DNA of 64,000 nt from Streptomyces formicae (GTDB lineage: Bacteria; Actinomycetota; Actinomycetes; Streptomycetales; Streptomycetaceae). The DNA lies in the NCBI RefSeq assembly GCF_022647665.1, contig NZ_CP071872.1, forward strand, positions 7,998,001 through 8,062,000, read 5' to 3'. The notes under the pieces were generated by a model. That model ran no database searches. It saw only the letters and a list, made by a program, of their open reading frames with translations, and was not told the DNA's origin. A program made the translations under genes and the position numbers. This document shows positions 32,443 through 39,677 of this stretch, in pieces (position 1 is the first letter of the stretch; each line of letters opens with the position of its first letter).

Positions 32443-33479
32443 TGCCGTACAACCCCTCCATGGTGACACTTGCTCGGGAATCTCGCGGGATGACCATGGG
32501 CGAGCTGGCCTCGCGTGCAGGGGTAACAGCCTCGCTCATCTCCAAGGTCGAACTCGGACAGCGGGATATGAGCGAGGAGACGGCGAAGTCGGTCGCCGCT
32601 TCACTGGACTACCCGGCCGATGTGTTCACCTGGAAGGAGCCCGTCTACGGTTTCGGTTCGTCGAGCTTCTACCACCGCAAGCAGCAGAGCCTCCCCCAGA
32701 AGAAGCTGCGCCAAATTCAGGCCTTCGTGAATTTTCAGCGAATCCGCACGAAACGGCTATCCGCAGCACTCGATCTCGATTTCTCATTCACCATCCCGTC
32801 CCTCTCGGTGGATGACTACGGCAGCCCCGAAGAGATCGCACGTGCGGTCAGGGCAGCCTGGAGAGTGCCGATCGGACCAATTCAAAATCTCACGGAATGG
32901 ATTGAGGCTGCGGGCGGCTTTGTTGTCGCCCAAGAATTCGACACAGCAAAGATCAACGCCATCAGTGTGTGGCCACCGGGAGAGCACCCCTTCTTTGTGA
33001 TAAACACACTCCTCCCTGCCTGTAATCTGCGCTTCTCCCTAGCGCATGAACTCGGGCACTTGGTAATGCACGATGTGCCAGAGCCGGGGCAAGAGCAGGA
33101 AGCGGATAGATTTGCCGCCGAATTCCTAATGCCAGCTGTAGAGATCAAGCCTCAGCTGCGCGACATGAACTTGCGCCTCGCCGCTCGCCTCAAGCCTGTA
33201 TGGCGCACGTCCATGGGTGCCCTCATTAGGCGCGCAAGGGACTTGGAACTCATCACAGATCGACAGCACACTTCACTCAGAGTTCAGCTCTCTCAGAATG
33301 GGTGGACGAAGCAAGAGCCCGTATCGATCCCTCACGAAGCACCCAACTTGATTCCTGAGATCGTCAGAGTGCATCACGTTGAACACGGTTACTCCGCCTC
33401 GGACTTGGCAGACATGGTCGGCCTGCACACACCGGAGTGGTTGGAAACGTACGAACCCCGAGGGCTCAGAGCGGTGTAA
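32442..33479 (+). CDS. XRE-family regulator fused to ImmA/IrrE metallopeptidase
   Basis: A 345-residue protein. Residues 5-65 are a Cro/C1 helix-turn-helix (MVTLARESRGMTMGELASRA, GVTASLISKVELGQRDMSEE). Residues about 140-260 are an ImmA/IrrE (M78) domain with zinc-binding H-E-L-G-H at residues 202-206 (LAHELGHLVMHDVPEPGQEQ) and downstream Glu in EADRFAAEFLMP. ImmA cleaves an ICE repressor in ICEBs1; IrrE cleaves DdrO in Deinococcus. Codon use is more AT-rich than its neighbours. It starts by 1-bp overlap with the preceding unknown gene. Likely role: stress-triggered proteolytic switch for the element, or an effector/antitoxin of a defence module. Confidence 0.85.
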   Translation: MPYNPSMVTLARESRGMTMGELASRAGVTASLISKVELGQRDMSEETAKSVAASLDYPADVFTWKEPVYGFGSSSFYHRKQQSLPQKKLRQIQAFVNFQRIRTKRLSAALDLDFSFTIPSLSVDDYGSPEEIARAVRAAWRVPIGPIQNLTEWIEAAGGFVVAQEFDTAKINAISVWPPGEHPFFVINTLLPACNLRFSLAHELGHLVMHDVPEPGQEQEADRFAAEFLMPAVEIKPQLRDMNLRLAARLKPVWRTSMGALIRRARDLELITDRQHTSLRVQLSQNGWTKQEPVSIPHEAPNLIPEIVRVHHVEHGYSASDLADMVGLHTPEWLETYEPRGLRAV

Positions 33480-33505
33480 CTGCCACTGGACGGCAGCATG
33501 CAGGG

Positions 33506-33895
33506 CTACGAGCCGCCCAGCGAAGGCGGCTCCGGCGATCTCGTGGCCAGCACTCTCCAGCAGATGAACGCCGCCAGCCCCATCTCTGCGGAAGCAATGC
33601 CGAGCGTCCCGGCCGCTGGCAGGCCCATGGTGGTACCCACCCACAGCGTGAGTACAGGACCACCAATCCCGCAGCTCGCCAGGCCCAGAACGACGAGGGC
33701 TCTGAGCATCTCGCGGGCATCAGTTCTGGGCAACTGAAGGCTGGCCGACAATTGAGCCAGTGGTCCAATTCGAATCTTGAACTTTGCTGTAGTTGCCGCG
33801 TCACCGCGATCGACGTGTGCCTGAGGCACGTGTCCTACTCTCCCGCGGACCCTGGCGTGGCTCACGGAGTGAGCCGACAAACGCCGAGGCCCCAT
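33506..33895 (-). CDS. Putative small membrane protein
   Basis: The last 85 residues look real: FKIRIGPLAQLSASLQLPRT, then two membrane helices LRALVVLGLASCGIGGPVLT and MGLPAAGTLGIASAEMGLAA followed by FICWRVLATRSPEPPSLGGS. The first 45 residues (before about 33770) are less convincing, so the true start may be an internal GTG or ATG. It is transcribed towards the ImmA/IrrE gene. No family recognised. Confidence 0.4.
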   Translation of the reverse strand: MGPRRLSAHSVSHARVRGRVGHVPQAHVDRGDAATTAKFKIRIGPLAQLSASLQLPRTDAREMLRALVVLGLASCGIGGPVLTLWVGTTMGLPAAGTLGIASAEMGLAAFICWRVLATRSPEPPSLGGS

Positions 33896-34017
33896 ATGTC
33901 TCGGGCCTTAGCGGTCGCATCCTCTCCATGAACGGCCGCCGCACGGGGCTTGATCAGAGCCTCAGCGGGCGACCGCAGGATACACGGTATGAGTGCGTCG
34001 CAGCGCAAGGTCGGTGT

Positions 34018-34310
34018 AGCGGCTTTGGGCTGGAGCTGCCATGGGGCGAGAGATCGGGGGCCCGTAAGCTTCCCGCGACTCGGGCAGTCTCTGGACCTGC
34101 CCGCAATAGCCCGATGTGGGCCCCCGATCTTCGAGGCTCGCCCCATGGTGGCTGCCTAAAGCCGCGGAGCCGACCGCCCCAGCCACGTGCCGGCCGTTTT
34201 CTCATCGTTGGCTCGCGCCGCGCGCGTCCGGCGGCCGGGCGGAGCGGGGCGGAGACAGGAGCGTCGCCCGGCGCCAAGCCGGGCGCGCGGCGAGCGGAGC
34301 GAGCCCTTGA
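34018..34310. other. Highly structured non-coding region of the AICE
   Basis: A roughly 45-nt arm at 34018-34062 (AGCGGCTTTGGGCTGGAGCT onwards) pairs imperfectly with 34119-34167 (GGGCCCCCGATC onwards), with an internal hairpin CGGGCAG/CTGCCCG. A second GC-rich fold at 34208-34308 joins GGCTCGC and GCGCGC to GCGCGCGGCGAGC, with internal CCCGGC/GCCGGG. No convincing reading frame crosses it. Strong stem-loops of this kind suit a single-strand or double-strand origin of a rolling-circle element, or a structured RNA. Confidence 0.5.
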
Positions 34311-34326
34311 TGAAGTAGAGAAACTC

Positions 34327-34794
34327 TTACCGCGCTTGGATCAGCTGCTTGCCGTCATGGCTCCGGACGTGGGGCCCGTGCCCGTCCAGCGCATCGAGCA
34401 GCCGGACCGCGTAGACCTCGGACATCCGCTCGCGGATCTCTTCGGGCGTGAGCCAGTCAACTGCCGTCGATTCGGCAGAGGTTCGCTCGGCGCCGCCTGA
34501 CGGATGGCACCGGAAGACCAGGGCGACGACTCCGCGTGTCATGTTCTTGTAGATCCCGGTCAGCTCGGAGACGTCGACTTCGATGCCCGTTTCCTCCAGG
34601 ACCTCGCGACGCACGCCTTCCTGCGGAGTCTCCTGCAGCTCCAGCACCCCGCCCGGCAGCTCCCACGTTCCGTTGTCCGCCCGCCGGATCGCCAACAGCC
34701 GTCCGTCCTCACCTACTACGGCACCCGCCACAGAAACAGAGTGCTTCGCCGGAACCACTGGACTGGCTGGGCTAGGCATCGAAGTCGTACTCAA
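34327..34794 (-). CDS. pif: Nudix protein, pif-like (pSAM2 immunity factor)
   Basis: A 155-residue Nudix protein: SVSVAGAVVGEDGRLLAIRR, Nudix box GGVLELQETPQEGVRREVLE then ETGIEVDVSELTG, and VALVFRCHPSGGAERTSAES. In pSAM2 the Nudix-domain protein Pif confers transfer immunity on cells already carrying the element, and its gene lies next to korSA; here the gene starts 23 bp inside the end of the korSA-like gene, the same arrangement. The symbol is inferred from that context. Confidence 0.75.
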   Translation of the reverse strand: MSTTSMPSPASPVVPAKHSVSVAGAVVGEDGRLLAIRRADNGTWELPGGVLELQETPQEGVRREVLEETGIEVDVSELTGIYKNMTRGVVALVFRCHPSGGAERTSAESTAVDWLTPEEIRERMSEVYAVRLLDALDGHGPHVRSHDGKQLIQAR

Positions 34795-35533
34795 GGACGT
34801 ACGACGCGGAATCCAGAGTCATCTCGTTGATCTCAACTGCCCTGCCCTCGTCCGCGAACGCCGTACGCACGATCAGAATCACCGGCGTACCCATGGACAG
34901 GGCGAGCCGCCCGGCCTCGTCCGCTGACGGCATCCGGCACCGGATCTCTTCGCGGAAGTGGACTGGCTTGTAGCCGAGTTCGGCAAGCCGCGCGTACGTA
35001 CCGCCCGGGCCCGTGTCCTCCTGGGTGATCGCGGAGCCCTCCACGATCTCGGACGGCAGGTACGACGTCGCAATCAGCACAGGCTTCTCGTCGAGAACGA
35101 AGCGGCGACTGCGCACGTATACCGGTGACCCCGGCGCCAGGTCGAGCGCTCCGGCGATCCGCTCGTCGGCCTGCTCCTCCCGCACCTGGACCTGGTCCAC
35201 CACAAGGGTCCGGTCCTCGGTGTCGGCTGACCAGATGGATCGGCCGGAACCCCACTGCTCCTGCGCCAGGCGCTGGATGCCGCGGCGACGCAGCGGCCTG
35301 AACTCCCGGACGAACACGCCGGCACCCTTGCGTGCCTCGGCGAGCCCCTCGTTCTGCAGCACGCTCAACGCCTGGCGAGCGGTCATGCGCGCCACCTCGT
35401 GCGTGGCCATGAGGTCGTTCTCGCCCGGCAGTCGATCACCCGGGCCGTACTCGCCTGCCTGGATCGCAGCCTTCAGCGCATCTGCGATGCGCTGGTACTT
35501 CGGCGGCTGGCGGCCGTTGCCCTGGTTGGCCAT
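34772..35533 (-). CDS. korSA: GntR/UTRA-family repressor, KorSA-like
   Basis: A 253-residue regulator. GntR winged helix: YQRIADALKAAIQAGEYGPG, DRLPGENDLMATHEVARMTA and RQALSVLQNEGLAEARKGAG. UTRA domain: SPVYVRSRRFVLDEKPVLIA, TSYLPSEIVEGSAITQEDTG and ARLAELGYKPVHFREEIRCR. The ATG at 35533 (MANQGNGRQP) has AGGAGGAG upstream. In pSAM2, KorSA silences pra and so replication and transfer; the palindromes between this gene and the pra-like gene are its likely operators. Confidence 0.85.
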   Translation of the reverse strand: MANQGNGRQPPKYQRIADALKAAIQAGEYGPGDRLPGENDLMATHEVARMTARQALSVLQNEGLAEARKGAGVFVREFRPLRRRGIQRLAQEQWGSGRSIWSADTEDRTLVVDQVQVREEQADERIAGALDLAPGSPVYVRSRRFVLDEKPVLIATSYLPSEIVEGSAITQEDTGPGGTYARLAELGYKPVHFREEIRCRMPSADEAGRLALSMGTPVILIVRTAFADEGRAVEINEMTLDSASYVLEYDFDA

Positions 35534-35553
35534 TCGCTGATCACTCCTCCTCT

Positions 35554-35561
35554 TCTCTAGA
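35554..35561 (-). promoter_or_regulatory. TCTCTAGA half-site just upstream of korSA
   Basis: TCTCTAGA, the core of the two palindromes at 35629 and 35682, occurs 21 bp upstream of the korSA-like start, suggesting autorepression. Confidence 0.4.
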
Positions 35562-35628
35562 CAGCCTAAGGGTCGCAACTATCAGCTGCGCACCCACCTG
35601 CGGCGCGCGTGCCCTCGATCCCTTAGGG

Positions 35629-35697
35629 AACACATCTCTAGAGATGTGTTGACGGATCGCGATGCATCCGCTTCACTGGAGACATCTCTAGAGAGGT
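35629..35697. promoter_or_regulatory. KorSA-type operators controlling pra and korSA
   Basis: 35629-35650 is a perfect 22-bp palindrome with arm AACACATCTCT. 35682-35697 (ACATCTCTAGAGAGGT) repeats its core with one arm slightly degenerate. They lie 31 bp apart, three turns of helix centre-to-centre within a few bases, in the divergent promoter region, 41 bp before the pra-like start. GntR dimers bind such dyads. Confidence 0.75.
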
Positions 35698-35737
35698 AGT
35701 CCACTCGGGGCCGCCTCGCTGCACTGGGAGCGTCTTC

Positions 35738-36094
35738 ATGCGTCAGATCCCCGTCGACACCAACGCCGCCACCGTGATGGTGGCCCAGCCCCCGCAGCCC
35801 AAGGTGAAGGACCGCCGTACCGGCGAGCGCGCGATGGACGCCGAGACCGGTGCCGCGCTGTCGACCGTGGACGTGATGTTCGCGGCGAACGGTGAGGTGG
35901 AGATCCTTTCGGTGACCGTGCCCGAGACCGGTATCTCCGGTGATCTGGCCATGGGTACTCCGGTCGCTCTCACGGGCCTGATCGCCCGGCCGTGGGAGAA
36001 CGAGTTCAACGGCCAGCGTCGTCACGGCATCGCGTTCCGCGCGGTCGCCGTCACGTCGCTCGCAGCAGGTGCCACGAAGCCCAAGGCGGCCTGA
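35738..36094 (+). CDS. pra: AICE activator, pra-like (SCO3933-type regulatory protein)
   Basis: A 118-residue protein: MRQIPVDTNAATVMVAQPPQ, KVKDRRTGERAMDAETGAAL, STVDVMFAANGEVEILSVTV and GTPVALTGLIARPWENEFNG, then RRHGIAFRAVAVTSL. It is a conserved all-beta protein (OB-like pattern) found first in AICE transfer/replication operons. In pSAM2 the activator Pra occupies this place, transcribed divergently from korSA and repressed by KorSA. The gene symbol follows position and length, not proven function. The translocase gene starts 2 bp downstream. Confidence 0.65.
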   Translation: MRQIPVDTNAATVMVAQPPQPKVKDRRTGERAMDAETGAALSTVDVMFAANGEVEILSVTVPETGISGDLAMGTPVALTGLIARPWENEFNGQRRHGIAFRAVAVTSLAAGATKPKAA

Positions 36095-36096
36095 TC

Positions 36097-37455
36097 ATGT
36101 CGTGGCTGACCGCCCTCCTGGCACTGGTCGTCGTCACCGCGGGTCTTCTGCGGTGGCGGCGCCCCGCCTGGTACTGGCTGACCTTCGGGGTCGTCCTGGC
36201 CACGCTGCGGGTCCTGGTCCGCTACAGCTCGGTCATGGATGCGTGCGGGCTGACCGTCCCCCCGCCGCGCTGGCGGCTCACCATCGCCCGGATGGCCAAC
36301 CGCCCCGCTCCCGAATCGCGTCCGCCGCGCATCCTGCGGCTCCGCCCGACCCGGACCGGCCTCGTCTTACGCCTGGGGCTCCGGCCCGGTCAGGACGCCT
36401 TCGACGTGGCCGCCGCGTGTGACCGGCTCCGGCACTCGTTCGCGATGTACGGCGTCACCTCCCGCGAACTGCGCTCGGGGGTCGTCGAGCTGCGGATGAC
36501 CGGCTACGACGTACTCGCCCGGGTGCAGATGCCCGCCAAGGGCGACAACGCCCCGATGCGCGTCCCCGTCGCCCTGCGCGAGGACGGCGCCGTCCACTAC
36601 CGCGACTACCGCAGCACCCCGCACGCCCTGACTCTCGGTGCCACGAAGTCCGGCAAGTCCGTCTACCAGCGCAACCTGGTTGCCGAACTCGCCGCGCACG
36701 AGGTGGCCTTGGTCGGCATCGACTGCAAACAGGGTGTGGAGCTGTTCCCGCTGGCCCGCCGCTTCTCCGCTCTCGCCGACAACCCCGACACCGCCGCCGA
36801 ACTCCTCGACGCACTCGTCTCCCACATGGAGGGCGTCTACCACCTGATCCGGGCCGAACAGCGCATCACCGCGGACGTGCCTGATGCTGAGGTCGCCGCC
36901 GACATCTGGGATCTCCCGGCCCATCTGCGTCCGACCCCGATCGTCCTGCTCGTCGACGAGGTCGCCGAACTCGCCCTGTCGCCCACCAAGGCGGACGAGC
37001 CGCGCCGGGATCGCATCATCACCGCCCTCGTACGCCTCGCCCAGCTCGGCCGCGCTGCCGGCATCTATCTGGAGATCTGCGGGCAGCGCTTCGGCTCCGA
37101 ACTCGGCAAGGGCATCACCATGCTCCGCGCCCAGCTCACCGGCCGCACCGCCCACCGCGTCAACGACGAACCCTCCGCCAACATGGCCTTCGGCGACATC
37201 GCACCCGACGCCGTCCTGGCCGCCATCTCCATCCCGACCGAGACCCCCGGCCTCGCCGTCACCGGCGACTCCTCCGGCGGCTGGGCCCGCATCCGCACCC
37301 CGCACACCTCGATGCGGCAGGCCGTGAACGCCTGCAACCGGCACGCCCACCGCGCCCCCGTGCTGCCCGGCTTCGCCGCCTTCCGGCCCGAACTGCCGCC
37401 CACGGTCTCGCTCGTCAAGATCCCGACCCCGACCGAGGCACCCGCCTCCGCCTGA
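36097..37455 (+). CDS. traSA: FtsK/SpoIIIE-type DNA translocase, TraSA/TraB-like
   Basis: A 452-residue protein with two N-terminal membrane helices (LTALLALVVVTAGLLRW, YWLTFGVVLATLRVLV). FtsK motor: Walker A GATKSGKS at residues 181-188, a following strand ALVGIDCKQGVELFPLARRF, Walker B IVLLVDEVAELAL, and LGRAAGIYLEICGQRFGSEL with MLRAQLTGRTAHRVNDE. TraB-type hexamers move double-stranded DNA between mycelial compartments and are the only protein needed for intermycelial transfer. ATG at 36097, 2 bp after the pra-like gene. Confidence 0.9.
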   Translation: MSWLTALLALVVVTAGLLRWRRPAWYWLTFGVVLATLRVLVRYSSVMDACGLTVPPPRWRLTIARMANRPAPESRPPRILRLRPTRTGLVLRLGLRPGQDAFDVAAACDRLRHSFAMYGVTSRELRSGVVELRMTGYDVLARVQMPAKGDNAPMRVPVALREDGAVHYRDYRSTPHALTLGATKSGKSVYQRNLVAELAAHEVALVGIDCKQGVELFPLARRFSALADNPDTAAELLDALVSHMEGVYHLIRAEQRITADVPDAEVAADIWDLPAHLRPTPIVLLVDEVAELALSPTKADEPRRDRIITALVRLAQLGRAAGIYLEICGQRFGSELGKGITMLRAQLTGRTAHRVNDEPSANMAFGDIAPDAVLAAISIPTETPGLAVTGDSSGGWARIRTPHTSMRQAVNACNRHAHRAPVLPGFAAFRPELPPTVSLVKIPTPTEAPASA

Positions 37456-37534
37456 TCCACCCGCACCCCAGTCGGCGCGACCGCCTCGCGCCAAGTCCCT
37501 ACCCCCGCCATGCCTGAAACCGGAAGGAACGCTC

Positions 37535-37702
37535 ATGGCCACTCGCAAGCCCCGGCCGAAGAAGTGCCCGGACTGCAAGGGCGTCGGCGAGATCGCCGAA
37601 ACCGTCCGTGTCGGCTCCGCCCGCAAGCTCCGCGAGACCACCGACCGACAGGCCGCGCTCTGCCTGACCTGCTTCGGCTCCGGTACCGCTCCGAGCGCCT
37701 GA
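37535..37702 (+). CDS. Small CxxC zinc-ribbon-like AICE protein, 55 aa
   Basis: MATRKPRPKKCPDCKGVGEI, then AETVRVGSARKLRETTDRQA and ALCLTCFGSGTAPSA contain two C-x-x-C pairs (KCPDC, LCLTC) in a DnaJ-type CxxCxG arrangement, so it probably binds zinc. SD GGAAGGA lies 9 nt upstream. It is the first of a run of small genes between the translocase and the replication initiator, a region that in related elements holds intramycelial spread (spd) genes. Confidence 0.65.
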   Translation: MATRKPRPKKCPDCKGVGEIAETVRVGSARKLRETTDRQAALCLTCFGSGTAPSA

Positions 37703-37723
37703 CACCCAAGAGGAGGTGAAGAC

Positions 37724-38347
37724 ATGACCCGCTCACTCCGCGTCGACGCCGTCCTGGTGCAAGCCGTGATCGCCGGGGCCCTGTCCTTCGCCCACCTGCA
37801 CGACCTCGCCGCCGCTGCCGGGCAGACCGGATGGAAGGCATGGGCCTACCCGGTCAGTGTCGACCTGCTCCTGGTCGCCGCCTGGCGTCGGCTGCGCAAC
37901 GACGGACCCTCCCGGCTCGCCTGGTGCTGGTTCCTGATCGCACTGGTCGCCTCGCTCGGCGCGAACGTCGCCACCGCCGGGTTCCTCGACCTCCAACACC
38001 CGCCCGCGTGGCTGCGCTTCGGCATCGCCGGATGGCCCGCCCTCGCCTTCCTCGGCGGCACCCTCCTCGCCCATTCACCCGCCGCGACCGACCCCGACCG
38101 CGAACCGGAGTCCGCACCCGAGCCGGTTCCCGTCGCCGAGCCGGAGCCTGCCCCGGCCCTGCCTGCAGCGGCCGAGCCTGCTCCCGCCCCGGCTCCGCCG
38201 GTCCCGGCCGCGCTGGTCGACCACGCCCGCAAGGTCGCCGACGACCACCACGCCCGTACCGGTACACCGATCGACACCGACACCCTGCGCGCCCGCCTCG
38301 GTGTCCCCGCACCGATGGCTGCCGCCATCGCCGCCCAACTCACCTGA
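37724..38347 (+). CDS. DUF2637-type membrane protein, SpdB-like
   Basis: A 207-residue protein with four predicted membrane helices in the first 120 residues (VLVQAVIAGALSFAHLHDLA, AYPVSVDLLLVAAW, LAWCWFLIALVASLGANVAT, FGIAGWPALAFLGGTLLA). A Pro/Ala/Glu linker (EPEPAPALPAAAEPAPAPAP) and a small C-terminal helical domain (VDHARKVADDHHARTGTPID, LRARLGVPAPMAAAIAAQL) complete it. DUF2637/SpdB proteins associate with the TraB translocase and promote plasmid spread within the mycelium. Confidence 0.75.
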   Translation: MTRSLRVDAVLVQAVIAGALSFAHLHDLAAAAGQTGWKAWAYPVSVDLLLVAAWRRLRNDGPSRLAWCWFLIALVASLGANVATAGFLDLQHPPAWLRFGIAGWPALAFLGGTLLAHSPAATDPDREPESAPEPVPVAEPEPAPALPAAAEPAPAPAPPVPAALVDHARKVADDHHARTGTPIDTDTLRARLGVPAPMAAAIAAQLT

Positions 38348-38367
38348 CGCGAAAGGAGATCACCACC

Positions 38368-38562
38368 ATGCCCGCCCGCGACCACTTCCACTCCGTGATG
38401 CGGATCGGCCCGGTGCAGATAGGCACCCACCGCGACCGGCACGGCCGCACCAAGCACGCCGCCGTATGCACCGCCGACCGCTGCGGCTGGTCCGCCGACT
38501 TCTCTAGCTCGTCGGCCGCCCAGCTGGCCGCCCGCACCCACCGCTGCCGCATCACCGACTGA
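38368..38562 (+). CDS. Mobile element transfer protein (small Spd-type), 64 aa
   Basis: MPARDHFHSVMRIGPVQIGT, then HRDRHGRTKHAAVCTADRCG and WSADFSSSSAAQLAARTHRC match the small, conserved protein annotated as mobile-element transfer protein in AICE spd operons. Cys and His residues (VCTADRCGW, THRC) suggest zinc binding. SD AAAGGAG is 8 nt upstream. It follows the DUF2637 gene directly. Confidence 0.75.
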   Translation: MPARDHFHSVMRIGPVQIGTHRDRHGRTKHAAVCTADRCGWSADFSSSSAAQLAARTHRCRITD

Positions 38563-38578
38563 ACGGGAGATCACCGCC

Positions 38579-38737
38579 ATGGACGTACCGCTCTGGCTCG
38601 CCCTGATCGTCGTCGGCGCCCTCGGCATCAAGCTCATCCGCCCGCCCTGGTGGCTCGTCGCCGTGCTCCTCCTCGGCGGCTACCTCCTCGCCGACAGCCT
38701 CCTGGCCCCCGTCATCGACACCGCCATCAGCAAGTAG
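38579..38737 (+). CDS. Small membrane protein of the spd operon, 52 aa
   Basis: MDVPLWLALIVVGALGIKLI, then RPPWWLVAVLLLGGYLLADS and LLAPVIDTAISK form two close membrane helices around R-P-P-W-W. It is 16 bp after the preceding gene with SD GGGAG. Typical of AICE spd runs; no individual function known. Confidence 0.65.
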   Translation: MDVPLWLALIVVGALGIKLIRPPWWLVAVLLLGGYLLADSLLAPVIDTAISK

Positions 38738-38762
38738 CCCGCCGCAGAGAGGAGAAGCACCC

Positions 38763-39074
38763 ATGTTCCGACCGAAGATCCCCACCATGCCGACACCGAC
38801 CGGCATCGTCACCCCGCCCGCCGTCGAGCCGACCGCGATCGTCCAGCACACCCCGGCCCCGGCACCCATCGCACCGCCGGCACCTGCTCGGCCCACGGTC
38901 CAGCTCACGCCCGGCACCGCGCTCGCCCTCGTCGGCGGAGGCACCGCCGTCGTGCTCGTCGTCGGCACGGTTCTGGTCTCGATGCTCCTGGCGGTCGCCG
39001 TCACCGCGGCCTCGGTCGCCGTGTGCGCGCTCGTCGTCCGCTCGCTGCTCGCCTCCGAGACCAAGCGCCGCTGA
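38763..39074 (+). CDS. SpdD-like membrane protein
   Basis: A 103-residue protein. A Pro/Thr-rich N-terminus (MFRPKIPTMPTPTGIVTPPA, PAPAPIAPPAPARPT) is followed by a long hydrophobic stretch (LALVGGGTAVVLVVGTVLVS then MLLAVAVTAASVAVCALVVR) giving two membrane helices and a basic end (SLLASETKRR). This is the SpdD/SpdB2 pattern of streptomycete conjugative elements. Confidence 0.7.
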   Translation: MFRPKIPTMPTPTGIVTPPAVEPTAIVQHTPAPAPIAPPAPARPTVQLTPGTALALVGGGTAVVLVVGTVLVSMLLAVAVTAASVAVCALVVRSLLASETKRR

Positions 39075-39166
39075 CCGGCTCCCGGGGCGGTCTCAACCGC
39101 CAAGTATCCGCCGCCCCGGAAGCCGTGCCCCTGCCCGAACCAACCGATCCGGAAGGAACACCCATC

Positions 39167-39355
39167 ATGGCTCAGCCCACCACTCCCGCCGTGCGGGTCT
39201 GCTCGAACTGCGACGGCTTCCCCACCGTGAGGGTCACCCTCGGCGGCCGCGACCGACACGGACACCTCCGCACCATCGCCGCCCACTGCCCCACCTGCCA
39301 CGGCACCGGCACCCAGTCCGCGCGCCGTGCGCTGACGGCACCGGCGGGGAGGTGA
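39167..39355 (+). CDS. Small CxxC zinc-ribbon-like protein, 62 aa
   Basis: VRVCSNCDGFPTVRVTLGGR then DRHGHLRTIAAHCPTCHGTG contain two C-x-x-C knuckles in a DnaJ-like arrangement, similar in layout to the protein at 37535-37702. GGAAGGA precedes the ATG at 39167. Conserved in AICEs; role unknown. Confidence 0.65.
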   Translation: MAQPTTPAVRVCSNCDGFPTVRVTLGGRDRHGHLRTIAAHCPTCHGTGTQSARRALTAPAGR

Positions 39356-39359
39356 GCGC

Positions 39360-39677
39360 ATGAACGAGTCGCTGAACAACCCGCTGGGTATGCAAGCCGC
39401 GCTGCTCACTGCCCTGGCCCGCTTGGCCGAGACACACCAGGCCCTGCCGGGTGCCTACATCACCACCAGTGGCATCACTCCCGGTGAGGCTCACGTCCTG
39501 CTCGACAGCCCGAGCGAGCTCGAAGCGTGGCGTCAAGCCCTCCACATCGACCCCGCAGACGTGTTGATCACCGAACGCGGCGACGACACAAAGCTGTTGT
39601 TCACGGCGCCGCTCGGCAGGATCTCCCTTCGCGTCTACACGGTCTTTGCCCCCGCCGCTTGGGTGGTGAGCGCGTGA
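39360..39677 (+). CDS. AICE hypothetical protein
   Basis: A 105-residue protein: MNESLNNPLGMQAALLTALA, RLAETHQALPGAYITTSGIT, SPSELEAWRQALHIDPADVL and LLFTAPLGRISLRVYTVFAP. Mixed alpha/beta, no membrane segment, not recognised. It starts 5 bp after the zinc-ribbon gene and its stop overlaps the replication initiator's GTG (GTGA), so it is tightly coupled to replication. Confidence 0.6.
   Translation: MNESLNNPLGMQAALLTALARLAETHQALPGAYITTSGITPGEAHVLLDSPSELEAWRQALHIDPADVLITERGDDTKLLFTAPLGRISLRVYTVFAPAAWVVSA

Noticed and set aside
34327..34794. MutT-type housekeeping nucleotide sanitiser
   Set aside because: The Nudix fold is clear, but overlap with a korSA-like gene inside an AICE makes a pif-type role more likely.
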